A DNA stretch of 64,000 nucleotides from Amycolatopsis sp. CA-230715 (GTDB lineage: Bacteria; Actinomycetota; Actinomycetes; Mycobacteriales; Pseudonocardiaceae), in assembly GCF_018736145.1 (NCBI RefSeq), contig NZ_CP059997.1:4773501-4837500 (forward strand), given 5' to 3'. The notes below the pieces were generated by a model. That model searched no databases. It was not told where the DNA came from and saw nothing but the letters and a program-made list of their open reading frames with translations. The stretch's first letter is position 1. Every line of letters begins with the position of its first letter. The translations under genes and the position numbers were made by a program. This document shows positions 53,355 through 61,319 of this stretch, piece after piece.

Positions 53355-54208
53355 GACGCGTGTCGTTCGGCTCGGCGGCACAGGGCGCACACCAGGGCGC
53401 CGGTGTCGGGGCGGCGGAACAGACCGCCGTCGGTGCCGTGGGCGCAGCGTTGGGCGGGGTCTGCTCGGGCGGCGGCGAGCGCGGCCGTGACGGCGGCCTG
53501 GTGCTCGCCCTGCTCGGCGTCGTGGCGCTCGGCGGCGCGCCGGGCGTCGGCGCAGCGGCCGCACGGCGGCGGCCGGTCGTCGTTGGCGTGGTGGGTGCAC
53601 CGCGACGGCGGGCGGCTCTTCGCCGGAAGGCTGGCGGGGGTGGGGGGTTGCTCGCTGGCGCCGTCGGCGACCGCGCGCAGCGTCGCGACGTTCCCCCCTC
53701 CCTTCTCTGCCTCTGTCTCTGTCTCTGCCTCTGGCGACGGTTTGCGATCGTGTTGGGATCGCTGGTGCGATCGGATATCCGATCGGTGCGGACCGCGTTG
53801 CGGCGGTGGGGGCGGGTCGTCGTTGCAGTGCTCGCACTGCCGGTCGACGACGCCACGCGCCACGTGCCACCGAATGTGGTTACCGATCCGGCCACCGGCG
53901 CGCTTCGCTTCGACCCGAAGCGCGATCTCGGCGGCGGACCGCTGATGCTGCAAGTAGTCGTGCATCTCGGGTGCGTCGGCGCCGCCGTCGACGAGCCCGG
54001 CGGTCACCAGCTCGGCGCGCGCCTTCGCCGTGCCGCGCTTGCGCCACACGGCGGCAGGCACGCGGCCGTCGGTGCGATGCTTCGAGCACCACGCCCAGGT
54101 GGTGATCAACAAGCGAAAAGCCTTGTCGGACAACGCAACGATCTTCGGATGGTCCTCGATGCCGTCGTGCACCCGGATGTAGGTGCGGTCATCGGTCGGC
54201 GCGCTCAT
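53351..54208 (-). CDS. phage replication initiator-like protein
   Basis: 285 residues, MSAPTDDRTYIRVHDGIEDH. The N-terminal ~110 residues form a winged helix typical of replisome organisers (PKIVALSDKAFRLLITTWAW, AELVTAGLVDGG, EMHDYLQHQRSAAEIALRVE). A Pro/Glu-rich linker and a C-terminal Cys-rich part (RCTHHANDDRPPPCGRCADA; RCAHGTDGGLFRRPDTGALV then CALC) follow. It probably binds the origin and loads replication proteins. Confidence 0.65.
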   Translation of the reverse strand: MSAPTDDRTYIRVHDGIEDHPKIVALSDKAFRLLITTWAWCSKHRTDGRVPAAVWRKRGTAKARAELVTAGLVDGGADAPEMHDYLQHQRSAAEIALRVEAKRAGGRIGNHIRWHVARGVVDRQCEHCNDDPPPPPQRGPHRSDIRSHQRSQHDRKPSPEAETETEAEKGGGNVATLRAVADGASEQPPTPASLPAKSRPPSRCTHHANDDRPPPCGRCADARRAAERHDAEQGEHQAAVTAALAAARADPAQRCAHGTDGGLFRRPDTGALVCALCRRAERHAS

Positions 54209-54453
54209 GCTGCTCTCTTCGTGCGGGGGTGCGGCGCGTAGCCGAGTGCGGAACGGATACGCGCGGTGGTGTAGGTCGACATCAGGGTGTGCTCGGCGAT
54301 CTCCACGTCGGCCCAGCCGCGCCGCCAGAGCGCGCGCACGAGCCGCGCGCGGTCCTCAGTGGACAGAACCTCGGCGGGGAGCGTTCCGGCGTGGCACGCG
54401 GCGTACAGGGCGCGCGCGGTGGCGCTCGACGAGCCCGCGGTGAACCGGATCAC
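54205..54453 (-). CDS. small HTH-like protein
   Basis: 82 residues from a GTG at 54453 (VIRFTAGSSSATARALYAAC). The central HTH-like stretch is LVRALWRRGWADVEIAEHTL then MSTYTTARIRSALGY. Coupled to the replication gene by 4-bp overlap. Possibly regulatory. Confidence 0.5.
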   Translation of the reverse strand: MIRFTAGSSSATARALYAACHAGTLPAEVLSTEDRARLVRALWRRGWADVEIAEHTLMSTYTTARIRSALGYAPHPRTKRAA

Positions 54454-54482
54454 GGCGCCCCCCTTCCGCGGCTTGTTGGTGG

Positions 54483-54523
54483 GGCGGGGCCGTCGCGGTT
54501 GGTGGGCACGCGACGGCCCCGCC
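54483..54523 (-). terminator. stem-loop between early genes
   Basis: GGCGGGGCCGTCGCG (54483-54497) pairs with CGCGACGGCCCCGCC (54509-54523), 15 bp, 11 bp past the stop at 54534 leftward. Confidence 0.6.
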
Positions 54524-54533
54524 GGTCTCGGGG

Positions 54534-54833
54534 TCAGGACTCGGGTACGTCGTCGAGCGGGAGCGCGGCGCGGCCGGTGCGCTGCTCGAACTGGCGCCGC
54601 ACAAGGCGTTTCAGCTCTTTCGCTTGCGCCGTGGTCGCCTGGAATGCCTCGCACGCGCGGATGCGGGCCGTGGGCACCACGTCGCCCGACTCGACTTTGG
54701 TCGTGATCTTGGTGCAGTCGACAACGGCCACGATCACGTGAACGGCTAGCGGGTCGTCGACGAGCGCGGCGGAGATCTCGCCGAGCCCGTTTCGCTCGTC
54801 GGCGGGCAGACTGCTCGACAGGGTGACGCTCAC
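54534..54833 (-). CDS. hypothetical phage protein
   Basis: 99 residues from a GTG at 54833 (VSVTLSSSLPADERNGLGEI). Includes VHVIVAVVDCTKITTKVESG and a basic helix KELKRLVRRQFEQRTGRAAL. It overlaps the HNH gene by 4 bp. A recurring actinophage early gene; role unknown. Confidence 0.5.
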   Translation of the reverse strand: MSVTLSSSLPADERNGLGEISAALVDDPLAVHVIVAVVDCTKITTKVESGDVVPTARIRACEAFQATTAQAKELKRLVRRQFEQRTGRAALPLDDVPES

Positions 54834-55465
54834 GGGTTCCTCCAGTGGGTATGCCACGTTCCGGCGGCGCGCGGGAGCGCGGTTGAGTGGACGGTCGGGC
54901 GCCACCGGTCGGCGGCGACCTGCTCGGGTTCCTCGGTGCGCTCGAACTCAGGGAAACGCGGGTACTCCCACACTTCGAGCACGTCGTCCCAACGGCTCGG
55001 CACGACGCGCGGGCAGTCGCGCACATGCTCGTCTTCCCAGTGGTCGAGGAAGTCGACGAGATGCTGCGGCGGGGACTTCACGCCGCACTCGCACGTCGAG
55101 TGGTGCACTGTGACCGGCGCGCGGTCGGTCGGCTCCCACCCGCCGGAGTCGTCGAGCAGCACCAGGCCGCCGCGCCGGTACAACGACACTTCGATCGGCT
55201 TCTCGACGCCGCGCCGGACGAGCCACCCGAGTCGACGGCCGTCGGTCGGGTGGAGGGTCACCCACCGGTGGCAGTCGCAGCACAGGTGCATCAGGTTCGA
55301 GGGCTCGTTGATCCACGCCTCACGGGAGCCGCCCATCTGGCGGCCGGTGCGGTGATGGATCTCGGCGGCGAGGTTCGGGCACCCGGTGCGGCCCTCGCAG
55401 GCGCCGCCCGAGCGCGCGGTGACCAGCTCGACGACGTGATCGGACGGACGTGTATCCCGACTCAT
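54830..55465 (-). CDS. HNH endonuclease
   Basis: 211 residues, MSRDTRPSDHVVELVTARSG. The HNH core sits in residues 15-70: ACEGRTGCPNLAAEIHHRTG, then NEPSNLMHLCCDCHRWVTLH. The remaining 140 residues include CECGVKSPPQH and a Trp-rich stretch. Second HNH gene of the prophage, here in the replication region, so its role may be recombination or host DNA cleavage. Confidence 0.75.
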   Translation of the reverse strand: MSRDTRPSDHVVELVTARSGGACEGRTGCPNLAAEIHHRTGRQMGGSREAWINEPSNLMHLCCDCHRWVTLHPTDGRRLGWLVRRGVEKPIEVSLYRRGGLVLLDDSGGWEPTDRAPVTVHHSTCECGVKSPPQHLVDFLDHWEDEHVRDCPRVVPSRWDDVLEVWEYPRFPEFERTEEPEQVAADRWRPTVHSTALPRAAGTWHTHWRNP

Positions 55466-56340
55466 TCCAGCGCCGCCTTGAGCGCGCGGCCGCGCCCCCG
55501 AATGTACTCGTCCAATGTGGACGTGCGGCCGTCGTCGTCGAGCAGCGGCGCGCCGCCGAGCCCGAGCCGGTGCACCTTCGCCAGCAACCCCGCCATGTCG
55601 TCGAGGTCGTCGATAGCGCGGGCGCGGTCGCGGTAGTCGATCGGGCTCGGTACCTCGTCGCCCTCGGCGAACCACTCCGCGATCTGCCCCGCCAGCTCGG
55701 CACCGGGGCGCGGGAGCACCGCCCCGGACAGGTGCGGAATCAGCGACTTGGACACGCGGAGGGTGTTCGTCAGGTCGAGGTCTCCGACAAGATCGAACTC
55801 GTATTCGATGCCCTCTCGTTGCTCGGGCCGGAGCCCGACCTTGCGCGGCACCTTCTTGCCCTTGTCGTCGTCTTCCACGACGTACTCGGTTTTCACGCGC
55901 AGGGTCACGATGACGTGGCCGGGGTAGCTCAACAGGGCATCGATCATCCGGCGTTCGTCGGGACGAACCTCTTTCCAGCCGGAGAACGAGTTTCCGCCGC
56001 GCTGGCGCCGGTCAGCCTGTTCGAGCATCCCGTCCGCGCCCATCCAGTAGTGCGACAACGAGTCGACCACGACCGTCTCGTAACCCTTGTCGGCGGCGGC
56101 CGCCAAAGCGTCCACAAGGGACAGCGGCGCGAACGTCTGCGGCGCGATGGTGTCGAACTGCCACCCGTTGACGGCGGCGTACTTCGCGGCGCGGCCGCGC
56201 TCGGTGTCGACAACGGCCGTGCTGCCCCACGCCGTCGCCAGCGACAACGCCGTGAAGGTCTTGCCCGCGCCCGCAGGACCCGCCAGCGCGACACGGACTT
56301 TCGCCGCCGTGCGGCTGGCGGGCAGGAACTCGACCGTCAC
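55462..56340 (-). CDS. RecA-like ATPase (Sak4-like)
   Basis: 292 residues from a GTG at 56340 (VTVEFLPASRTAAKVRVALA). Walker A GPAGAGKTFTALSLA (about 22-36), then AVVDTERGRAAKYA, and Walker B TVVVDSLSHYWMG. The later part includes GYPGHVIVTLRVKTEY-like segments and KVGLRPEQREGIEYEFDLVG. This is the pattern of phage Sak4-type single-strand annealing or recombination ATPases. Works with single-stranded DNA in phage recombination. Confidence 0.75.
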   Translation of the reverse strand: MTVEFLPASRTAAKVRVALAGPAGAGKTFTALSLATAWGSTAVVDTERGRAAKYAAVNGWQFDTIAPQTFAPLSLVDALAAAADKGYETVVVDSLSHYWMGADGMLEQADRRQRGGNSFSGWKEVRPDERRMIDALLSYPGHVIVTLRVKTEYVVEDDDKGKKVPRKVGLRPEQREGIEYEFDLVGDLDLTNTLRVSKSLIPHLSGAVLPRPGAELAGQIAEWFAEGDEVPSPIDYRDRARAIDDLDDMAGLLAKVHRLGLGGAPLLDDDGRTSTLDEYIRGRGRALKAALE

Positions 56341-56516
56341 CGCGCACCGCCGAACTGCTCGACGGTGAGCGCGGCGGCGCGGCCGCAACTCGGGCACGGG
56401 ATTTGCCGGTACCGGGTCAGTGGCCAGTCGACGGCCCGCACGAGCATCGGGCGGTCGTGGCAGGTGCGGCAGTCGGCGGGCACCGACGGCGGCGCCGGTG
56501 GAACAACGGTCAACAT
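56337..56516 (-). CDS. zinc-finger small protein
   Basis: 59 residues, MLTVVPPAPPSVPADCRTCH then RYRQIPCPSCGRAAALTV. Two CxxC pairs suggest one zinc. Coupled to the ATPase by GTGA overlap. Confidence 0.55.
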   Translation of the reverse strand: MLTVVPPAPPSVPADCRTCHDRPMLVRAVDWPLTRYRQIPCPSCGRAAALTVEQFGGAR

Positions 56517-56710
56517 GAGGTCGTGGCCTTTCGGGATCGGGAGTAGGGGCCGTGGCACGGCAAGGGAGGAAGAGCGGCGAGGGCGCCGCAGCACAGCCGC
56601 CGGACGGCGCGCTCATGCACGGCGTAGCCGTCGCGAGACGCGCAGCTCGGGCACGGCAGGACGGCCGTCACGGTGTGGAGCACGCGCCCGAGCGCGTCGG
56701 CGTCGCTCAT
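56510..56710 (-). CDS. small Cys-rich protein
   Basis: 66 residues, MSDADALGRVLHTVTAVLPC, PSCASRDGYAVHERAVRRLC. CPSC and LCCG pairs may bind zinc. Overlaps both neighbours slightly. Confidence 0.5.
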   Translation of the reverse strand: MSDADALGRVLHTVTAVLPCPSCASRDGYAVHERAVRRLCCGALAALPPLPCHGPYSRSRKATTSC

Positions 56711-56868
56711 GAGCCGCCGCCGGTCTGTCCATTCGGAACGGTCGGGGGGATCGGCGGGCCGTCGGGCAGGGGCACACTGTCGATGTCCCGTCGCCACGCC
56801 GCCAGCAGGCGGTAGAGCGTGGCATCGATCGTGAGCCGGTCGCCGCCGAGCCACACGCGGGCGCTCAT
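56707..56868 (-). CDS. small hypothetical phage protein
   Basis: 53 residues, MSARVWLGGDRLTIDATLYR. Proline-rich C-terminus. Coupled at both ends by 4-bp overlaps, which supports expression. Confidence 0.45.
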   Translation of the reverse strand: MSARVWLGGDRLTIDATLYRLLAAWRRDIDSVPLPDGPPIPPTVPNGQTGGGS

Positions 56869-57383
56869 GCGGACTCCCGCGCCCGCCGGTGCCACGAGCG
56901 GGCGGCGTCGGTCGGTTTCCACACGGTCCACGTCGGGCCGTTCGGCTGGTAGTGGGTGGTCTCGCCGGAGTCCACGACGTACCCGGCGTCGACGAGTTCG
57001 CCCCGGCGCGGCCGGACGGAGCTTTCCCCGATGCCGAGCGCGCGCACCAAGTCGTGGTCGGTCGCCGCGCCGACGAGCACGAGGTGGTCGAGGATGCGCG
57101 CGCGCTGCGTTCCGGTCTTCGGCTCGACGAGCCGTGCCGCGCGCGCCGAGCTGGCGCGCGGGCTCCGGGCCACCTTGCCCTCGGCGGGCACCGACACCTC
57201 GGCGTCGCGGGCGGCCGCCACCTTCGCCTCACGCGCGACGACCGCCGACAACTCGGCTTCAGCGCGCGTCATCGCGTCAACTCGCCCCCGGCGACCGCGG
57301 AGCGCCTGCCCGACGTAGTAGAGCGCGGCGCGCACCGACCCAACCGGCGCGTCCGGCGGCACATCGAAGAGCGCTTCGGTCAC
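56865..57383 (-). CDS. winged-helix DNA-binding protein
   Basis: 172 residues from a GTG at 57383 (VTEALFDVPPDAPVGSVRAA). A basic middle helix is followed by a winged helix (TQRARILDHLVLVGAATDHD, ALGIGESSVRPRRGELVDAG, YVVDSGETTHYQPNGPTWTV). Likely early transcription or replication factor. Confidence 0.6.
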   Translation of the reverse strand: MTEALFDVPPDAPVGSVRAALYYVGQALRGRRGRVDAMTRAEAELSAVVAREAKVAAARDAEVSVPAEGKVARSPRASSARAARLVEPKTGTQRARILDHLVLVGAATDHDLVRALGIGESSVRPRRGELVDAGYVVDSGETTHYQPNGPTWTVWKPTDAARSWHRRARESA

Positions 57384-57829
57384 CGTCCACGCTCCCCGTA
57401 GCCGAAGTTCTCGACGGTGTGCGCGCCGCACACCGGTACCGGGCCGAGCACGGGGTGTTGACGAATCGCGGTCGCGAGCGTCCGGCACCCGGCGAACCAC
57501 TGGCACGGAAGGTGGGCCATCTGCCGGGCGGGCAACCAGAACTCGGGGAACGGCGCCCCGCCGATGGTCGACAGCCGCGCCCGTGTGTCGTCGTAGTCCT
57601 TCTTCAGCGCGCGGACGGTGCACACGAGTTCGCCCACCACCTGCTCGTCGACGACGACGCCGGGAACAACGCGCACGATGTCGAGCAGCGCCAGGCCGTG
57701 GAACTCCCACCGGCTGGTGCGGCGGTCGTCGGCACGGTGGCGGGCGAGTTCGCCGAGCGGCCACACCGGCGTCTCGGCGGCGAGGTCCGCGAGCGTCCGT
57801 CTGCGCTCTCTGGGATTCTGGTCGTGCAT
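57380..57829 (-). CDS. hypothetical early phage protein
   Basis: 149 residues, MHDQNPRERRRTLADLAAET. Includes LLDIVRVVPGVVVDEQVVGE, CQWFAGCRTLATAIRQHPVL and VPVCGAHTVENFG; three Cys may bind metal. First gene of a leftward early cluster after a hairpin-containing leader. Confidence 0.5.
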   Translation of the reverse strand: MHDQNPRERRRTLADLAAETPVWPLGELARHRADDRRTSRWEFHGLALLDIVRVVPGVVVDEQVVGELVCTVRALKKDYDDTRARLSTIGGAPFPEFWLPARQMAHLPCQWFAGCRTLATAIRQHPVLGPVPVCGAHTVENFGYGERGR

Positions 57830-57852
57830 GGGAGGGTGCCTCTCTCGTGTGG

Positions 57853-57882
57853 CCCGTTCCGCGCCTGCACGCGCGGAGCGGG
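57853..57882. terminator. stem-loop with adjacent T-run on the + strand
   Basis: CCCGTTCCGCGC (57853-57864) pairs with GCGCGGAGCGGG (57871-57882, one G.T), followed by CGTTTTT on the + strand. It lies between the excisionase-like gene and the next leftward gene. The T-run orientation would stop rightward (antisense) transcription; leftward it may act as an attenuator. Confidence 0.5.
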
Positions 57883-57897
57883 CGTTTTTCGTTGGTG

Positions 57898-58176
57898 CTA
57901 GGCGGATTTCTTCGTGCCGAGATAGCGGTGAATCTCGGCATCGGGCACGACGTAGTAGCGGCCCGCGCGCTGCGCGCTGAGTTGGCCGGAGCGGATGAGC
58001 CCCAGCACGGTGTCGTAGGGGATGCCGAGTCGCTCGGCCGTTTCGCGCGGGGTCCACGCGTCGCGCGGCGGTTGTTCGCCGACCGGCGCCGTGCTCGTCG
58101 CGGCGTCGGCGGCGCGCAGTTCGGCGGCCGCCTGTTCCAGCAGGCTGGCGACGGCGGCGAGGCTCGGCGCGCTCAC
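57898..58176 (-). CDS. excisionase-like HTH protein
   Basis: About 92 residues from a GTG at 58176 (VSAPSLAAVASLLEQAAAEL) that overlaps the upstream stop (GTGA). The C-terminal ~50 residues are a MerR/excisionase winged HTH: TPRETAERLGIPYDTVLGLI, then RAGRYYVVPDAEIHRYLG. It is the likely Xis or an early activator, close to the integrase and divergent from the repressor. Confidence 0.7.
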   Translation of the reverse strand: MSAPSLAAVASLLEQAAAELRAADAATSTAPVGEQPPRDAWTPRETAERLGIPYDTVLGLIRSGQLSAQRAGRYYVVPDAEIHRYLGTKKSA

Positions 58177-58412
58177 ACGGTCTCCCGGTCGAGCAGGTCG
58201 TCCACCTCGCAGCCCAGCGCGGCGACGAGCGCGGCGAGCACGGGCGGGCTCGGCCGGTGGTCGCCGGACTCCAGGCGGCTGATGGTGGTTTGGCCGATCA
58301 CGAGTGCGTCGGTGCTGGCGTGGTAGGCGAGCGCGGCCTGATACCAGCCCCGGCGCTCGCGCAGTTCGCGGAGGCGGGCTCCGCTGAACGGGAGTGCGAG
58401 TGGTGTTCTCAT
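58173..58412 (-). CDS. XRE-family regulator (Cro-like position)
   Basis: 79 residues, MRTPLALPFSGARLRELRER. The XRE domain is complete: RGWYQAALAYHASTDALVIG, QTTISRLESGDHRPSPPVLA, ALGCEVDDLL. First leftward early gene, divergent from the 58556 repressor across a 143-bp operator region. By position it may be the Cro-type switch. Confidence 0.75.
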   Translation of the reverse strand: MRTPLALPFSGARLRELRERRGWYQAALAYHASTDALVIGQTTISRLESGDHRPSPPVLAALVAALGCEVDDLLDRETV

Positions 58413-58555
58413 GCACTCAACCTAGCGTGCATGAACGTGCATGGCAACGCACATGCATGTAAGTACGCGTGCACGTTAAGGCATGATCACTCAGTGCGTT
58501 GTCTTGATCGCGCATATGCGCTAATGTGCTGTGCACATTGAGGAGGGGAGCATGC
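58413..58555. promoter_or_regulatory. divergent lysis-lysogeny operator region
   Basis: The half-site GTGCATG or GTGCACG recurs near 58426, 58437 and 58468, with inverted ACATGCATG near 58450 and GTGCACATT near 58530. A candidate rightward promoter is TTGTCT (58499-58504), 17 nt, TAATGT (58522-58527). The 12-bp palindrome GCGCATATGCGC (58510-58521) fills most of its spacer, a good place for a repressor to bind. GAGGAGGGGAG precedes the ATG at 58556. Confidence 0.6.
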
Positions 58556-58999
58556 ATGGACGGGCGCGACACCGACGACGAAGCTCCGACCCTCGGCGAA
58601 CATCTGGAGCAGGAACGCCTTCGCCGAAAAATGAAATGGGCACAAGTGGCCCGCGAAATGGGGATGACTCCCGGAAATCTGGCGCGCATTCGCAAGAATG
58701 AAATAAACGTATCGCCGGACGCCGAGAGTGCTATTGAGAAGTTTATGAGGTGGGAGAAGGGGAGCATTCAAGACGTACTAGCGGGAAGACATCCGACTTC
58801 GCTGGGTATTTCGCCTGAGCGTGCGTCGTCGATTCGTGACGATGAATCCGCGACCTGGGGACGAGACGCGGCACTCCTGTACCGGGAAATCCGGCAGCGC
58901 CGTGGGCGTGAAGCCGCGAACGCGTTCCTTTTCGAACTGATGGACGACGAGGACGGGGCCGCCGACGCGGACCCCGGTCGAGCCCAAGGGCTCGGCTAA
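58556..58999 (+). CDS. phage repressor-like HTH protein
   Basis: 147 residues; ATG 58556 (MDGRDTDDEAPTLGEHLEQE) is supported by AGGAGGGGAG upstream. The HTH is at about 15-65 (RRKMKWAQVAREMGMTPGNL, ARIRKNEINVSPDAESA). The C-terminal part is polar and helical with no peptidase motif, so SOS-type autocleavage is not suggested. It lies in the same direction as the integrase and is the likely immunity repressor. Confidence 0.7.
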   Translation: MDGRDTDDEAPTLGEHLEQERLRRKMKWAQVAREMGMTPGNLARIRKNEINVSPDAESAIEKFMRWEKGSIQDVLAGRHPTSLGISPERASSIRDDESATWGRDAALLYREIRQRRGREAANAFLFELMDDEDGAADADPGRAQGLG

Positions 59000-59180
59000 G
59001 AACCTGCTAAGAACTCCCTAACCAGCACTGGGCTAAACGGCTGCGCCGCTAGTCCTTCCGGGTGGATCTCGTAACACGAACGATCTTCGGGAGATCACAC
59101 AGGTGTTCGAGATGATCACCAGTACGCCACCCCCGGGTGAGGGGCGCAGTCGCGCAACCAGGGGTTTAGGGGAGGAATGC

Positions 59181-59477
59181 ATGTCCAACGAACGCGCCGC
59201 CATGGTCGCGGCCGTCGCCTTGACCTTGACAACGACGTTCACGCTAACGGCCGCGTGGTTCTCGATCGCGGACCTCTGGCCAGCGGAAGCGTTCGCGCTC
59301 GCGCTTGGCCTCGCCGTGTGCACGTGCGGCGCCGAGCTGACTCGCCGGGTATTGCGGCGAATGGACGACCTCCGGGCGGAACTCGAAATTCAGAACGACA
59401 CCACACTTATCCGCATGAGCAGAAACGGCAGAAAAGGGAACGTGCACTACCTGGACAGAAGAGAGGACGGCGCGTAG
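59181..59477 (+). CDS. small membrane protein upstream of the integrase
   Basis: 98 residues; ATG 59181 behind GGGGAGGAATGC. Two transmembrane helices (AAMVAAVALTLTTTFTLTAA; PAEAFALALGLAVCTCGAEL), then a basic soluble tail (RRVLRRMDDLRAELEIQN). The integrase ATG follows the stop directly. Perhaps a superinfection-exclusion protein; inference only. Confidence 0.6.
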   Translation: MSNERAAMVAAVALTLTTTFTLTAAWFSIADLWPAEAFALALGLAVCTCGAELTRRVLRRMDDLRAELEIQNDTTLIRMSRNGRKGNVHYLDRREDGA

Positions 59478-60695
59478 ATGGGAAGACCGAGAACCCCGAG
59501 AGGTGCTATCGGGGAAATAGGTGTTACTGAGATTCGAAAAGCGAAAGATGGCAGACCGGCTGTCTATGAGGCGAGAGCCCGTTTTCGGAAGATGAACGGA
59601 CGGTTTAAACATCTGGCGCAGCGTGGCGCGAGCAAGACGGAGGCTAAGAACCGCCTGAAAGAAGCGGCCGCCAAGCTGGCCAAGGAGGCGGCAGGGCGCC
59701 AGATCAACGAGAACACGCGTATCGAGTTGCTGGCGCTGCATTATCTCGCGGAGATCAAACGCAAGGTGGACGACGGCACAAGGTCGTTCACGACGTACGA
59801 CATCTACCGGGGCACGGTCAACAACGAGGTCGTACCGCGGCTTGGCGCGCTGGCGGGCCACGAGCTGGACGTGTTCACCGCCTACCAAGCCATCATGGAT
59901 GTTGACCGCGAGGTCGGACGCGCGAGTGCGAAGAAGTTCCGAACGGTGCTGAGTGGCATCTGTAAGTTCGGGGTTCTCCACGGGGCAATGGAGATCAACC
60001 CGATTCGGCAGCTCGACGATATGTTCGAGCGTTCGAAGGACGCCGAGCCGGTACGGGCGCTAGAACCGGCGCAGCGTAAGGATTTCCTGACGAAGTTCGA
60101 CGGCTATTGCGACAAGAAGGCGGCCAACAAGGTCGCCGGGGTGCGGGCGCTCGTCTGGCAGCACCTCAAAGACATCACGCTCGGGCAGCTCGGCACCGGC
60201 GTTCGCATCGGCGAAGTCACTGCGCTGCTCGGCCCGGACATCGACATAGAGCGCCGGACGGTGCATTTCGGCTACCACCTCGTCCGGGTGGCCGGTAAGG
60301 GCATCGTGCGAATGCCCGGACGAAAGGGCGGTGAGCCGCCACTGACTCTCGTCATGCCGTCGTGGTCGGTTCCGATGTGGACTCGCGTCAAGGAAGCCGC
60401 GGGCGAGGGCATCGTGTTCCCGGCATGGTCCGGCGGGTGGCTCGACCCCAGCAACCTGACCAAGCGCATCCGGTCGGCGTGCGACGCGATCGGCTACGAG
60501 TGGATGAGTAGCCGGATGCTGCGGCACACCGTCGGTACGCACCTCACCGATAACGGCCACACGAGCAACGAGGCCGGGGACCAGCTCGGCAACACGGCCG
60601 AAGTGGTCGACAAGCACTACCGGCGCAGGCAGGTAGCGAACCGGAAGATCGCTCACACTCTGGAGTCAATGTTTCCCGAGGCCGAAGCGTCGTAG
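59478..60695 (+). CDS. int: tyrosine integrase
   Basis: A 405-residue phage-type tyrosine recombinase. The N-terminal ~60 residues are an arm-binding-like beta domain (GRPAVYEARARFRKMNGRFK). Residues 80-180 are the core-binding domain. The catalytic domain shows LGTGVRIGEVTALLG (Arg I), SRMLRHTVGTHLTDNG (H-x-x-R with Arg II), GDQLGNTAEVVDKHYRRRQV (late His/Tyr region, nucleophile Tyr). The gene ends 126 bp left of the right att core, the usual arrangement. Catalyses integration at the tRNA 3' end. Confidence 0.93.
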   Translation: MGRPRTPRGAIGEIGVTEIRKAKDGRPAVYEARARFRKMNGRFKHLAQRGASKTEAKNRLKEAAAKLAKEAAGRQINENTRIELLALHYLAEIKRKVDDGTRSFTTYDIYRGTVNNEVVPRLGALAGHELDVFTAYQAIMDVDREVGRASAKKFRTVLSGICKFGVLHGAMEINPIRQLDDMFERSKDAEPVRALEPAQRKDFLTKFDGYCDKKAANKVAGVRALVWQHLKDITLGQLGTGVRIGEVTALLGPDIDIERRTVHFGYHLVRVAGKGIVRMPGRKGGEPPLTLVMPSWSVPMWTRVKEAAGEGIVFPAWSGGWLDPSNLTKRIRSACDAIGYEWMSSRMLRHTVGTHLTDNGHTSNEAGDQLGNTAEVVDKHYRRRQVANRKIAHTLESMFPEAEAS

Positions 60696-60821
60696 CGTCG
60701 AACTTTCGCACGTTTACCGCACACAAACCCCCTGGAATGAGGTGGAGTGAGATGGACTCGCACGGCAAGCATCGTCAGCGTGGCAGTGCCGGACGGACTG
60801 GCACGGCCAGTTTCCTTGGAC

Positions 60822-60857
60822 TCCCTGGGTCCAGGGTTCGAGCCCCTGGCGGCCCAC
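60822..60857 (+). repeat. right attachment site, tRNA 3' end
   Basis: Same 36-bp core as at 30744-30779 (T-arm GGGTTCGAGCCCC and acceptor GCGGCCCAC). Left of the core the sequence (TTTCCTTGGAC) differs from the left copy, so identity stops inside the variable arm. Confidence 0.9.
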
Positions 60858-60995
60858 CCGATTGGCCTGGTCCTGCTCGGTGCTTCGCACCTTCGCCGGG
60901 ATCGGGTGGTGTTGTTTCTGGGGTCGAGTGAGGTTCACCCCGGGTAGTGGACACCGAGTTAGCAGGATCAGTCGTCCTGCTGAAAGGATGTCCTC

Positions 60996-61319
60996 ATGCC
61001 TCCTTGCAAGCGCCGGTCGTACACGGCGGAGTACAAGGTCGAGGCTGCTCACCGCGTGATCGATTCCGGCCGGACGATCGCTGAGGTTTCCCGCGAGCTG
61101 GGTATCGACGCGGGCATGTTGAGTGTCTGGGTCAAAGACGAACGTCGACGGGTCACCGCGGCCGAGGTCCACGGAGACAAACCTCTGGAGGCCGCCGAAC
61201 GGGCCGAACTGTTGCGCTTGCGCGGACAGGTGGCCGAGCTAGAGAAGGACAACGCCTTCCTGGTAAAAGCCTCGGCGTACTTTGCCGCGATGCAGAAGAA
61301 CCGGCCCGGTTCGCTCTGA
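60996..61319 (+). CDS. IS3-family transposase OrfA
   Basis: 107 residues, MPPCKRRSYTAEYKVEAAHR. HTH of the IS3 OrfA type (RTIAEVSRELGIDAGMLSVW) and a leucine-zipper-like C-terminus (RLRGQVAELEKDNAFLVKAS). Its stop overlaps the OrfB ATG (TGATG). A full-length product may arise by frameshifting or coupling; no clear A-run was seen. Confidence 0.9.
   Translation: MPPCKRRSYTAEYKVEAAHRVIDSGRTIAEVSRELGIDAGMLSVWVKDERRRVTAAEVHGDKPLEAAERAELLRLRGQVAELEKDNAFLVKASAYFAAMQKNRPGSL

Larger units (their letters stand above)
30744..60857. mobile_element. integrated siphovirus-type prophage, 30.1 kb
   Basis: A 36-bp perfect direct repeat (30744-30779 and 60822-60857) brackets a full set of phage modules: cargo genes, lysis, tail, head, packaging, replication, a divergent HTH switch and a tyrosine integrase beside the right repeat. 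Gene spacing is tight with many GTGA/ATGA overlaps. Every morphogenesis function expected of a siphovirus is present (terminase, portal, protease, capsid, connector, major tail, chaperone, tape measure, minor tail, lysin, holin), and no gene in the late operon is visibly broken, so the element may still be inducible. Confidence 0.9.

Noticed and set aside
60714..61172. Leftward open frame containing GRQGLEPWTQGVQ
   Set aside because: Same artefact at the right att site; it also overlaps the IS3 left end and OrfA.
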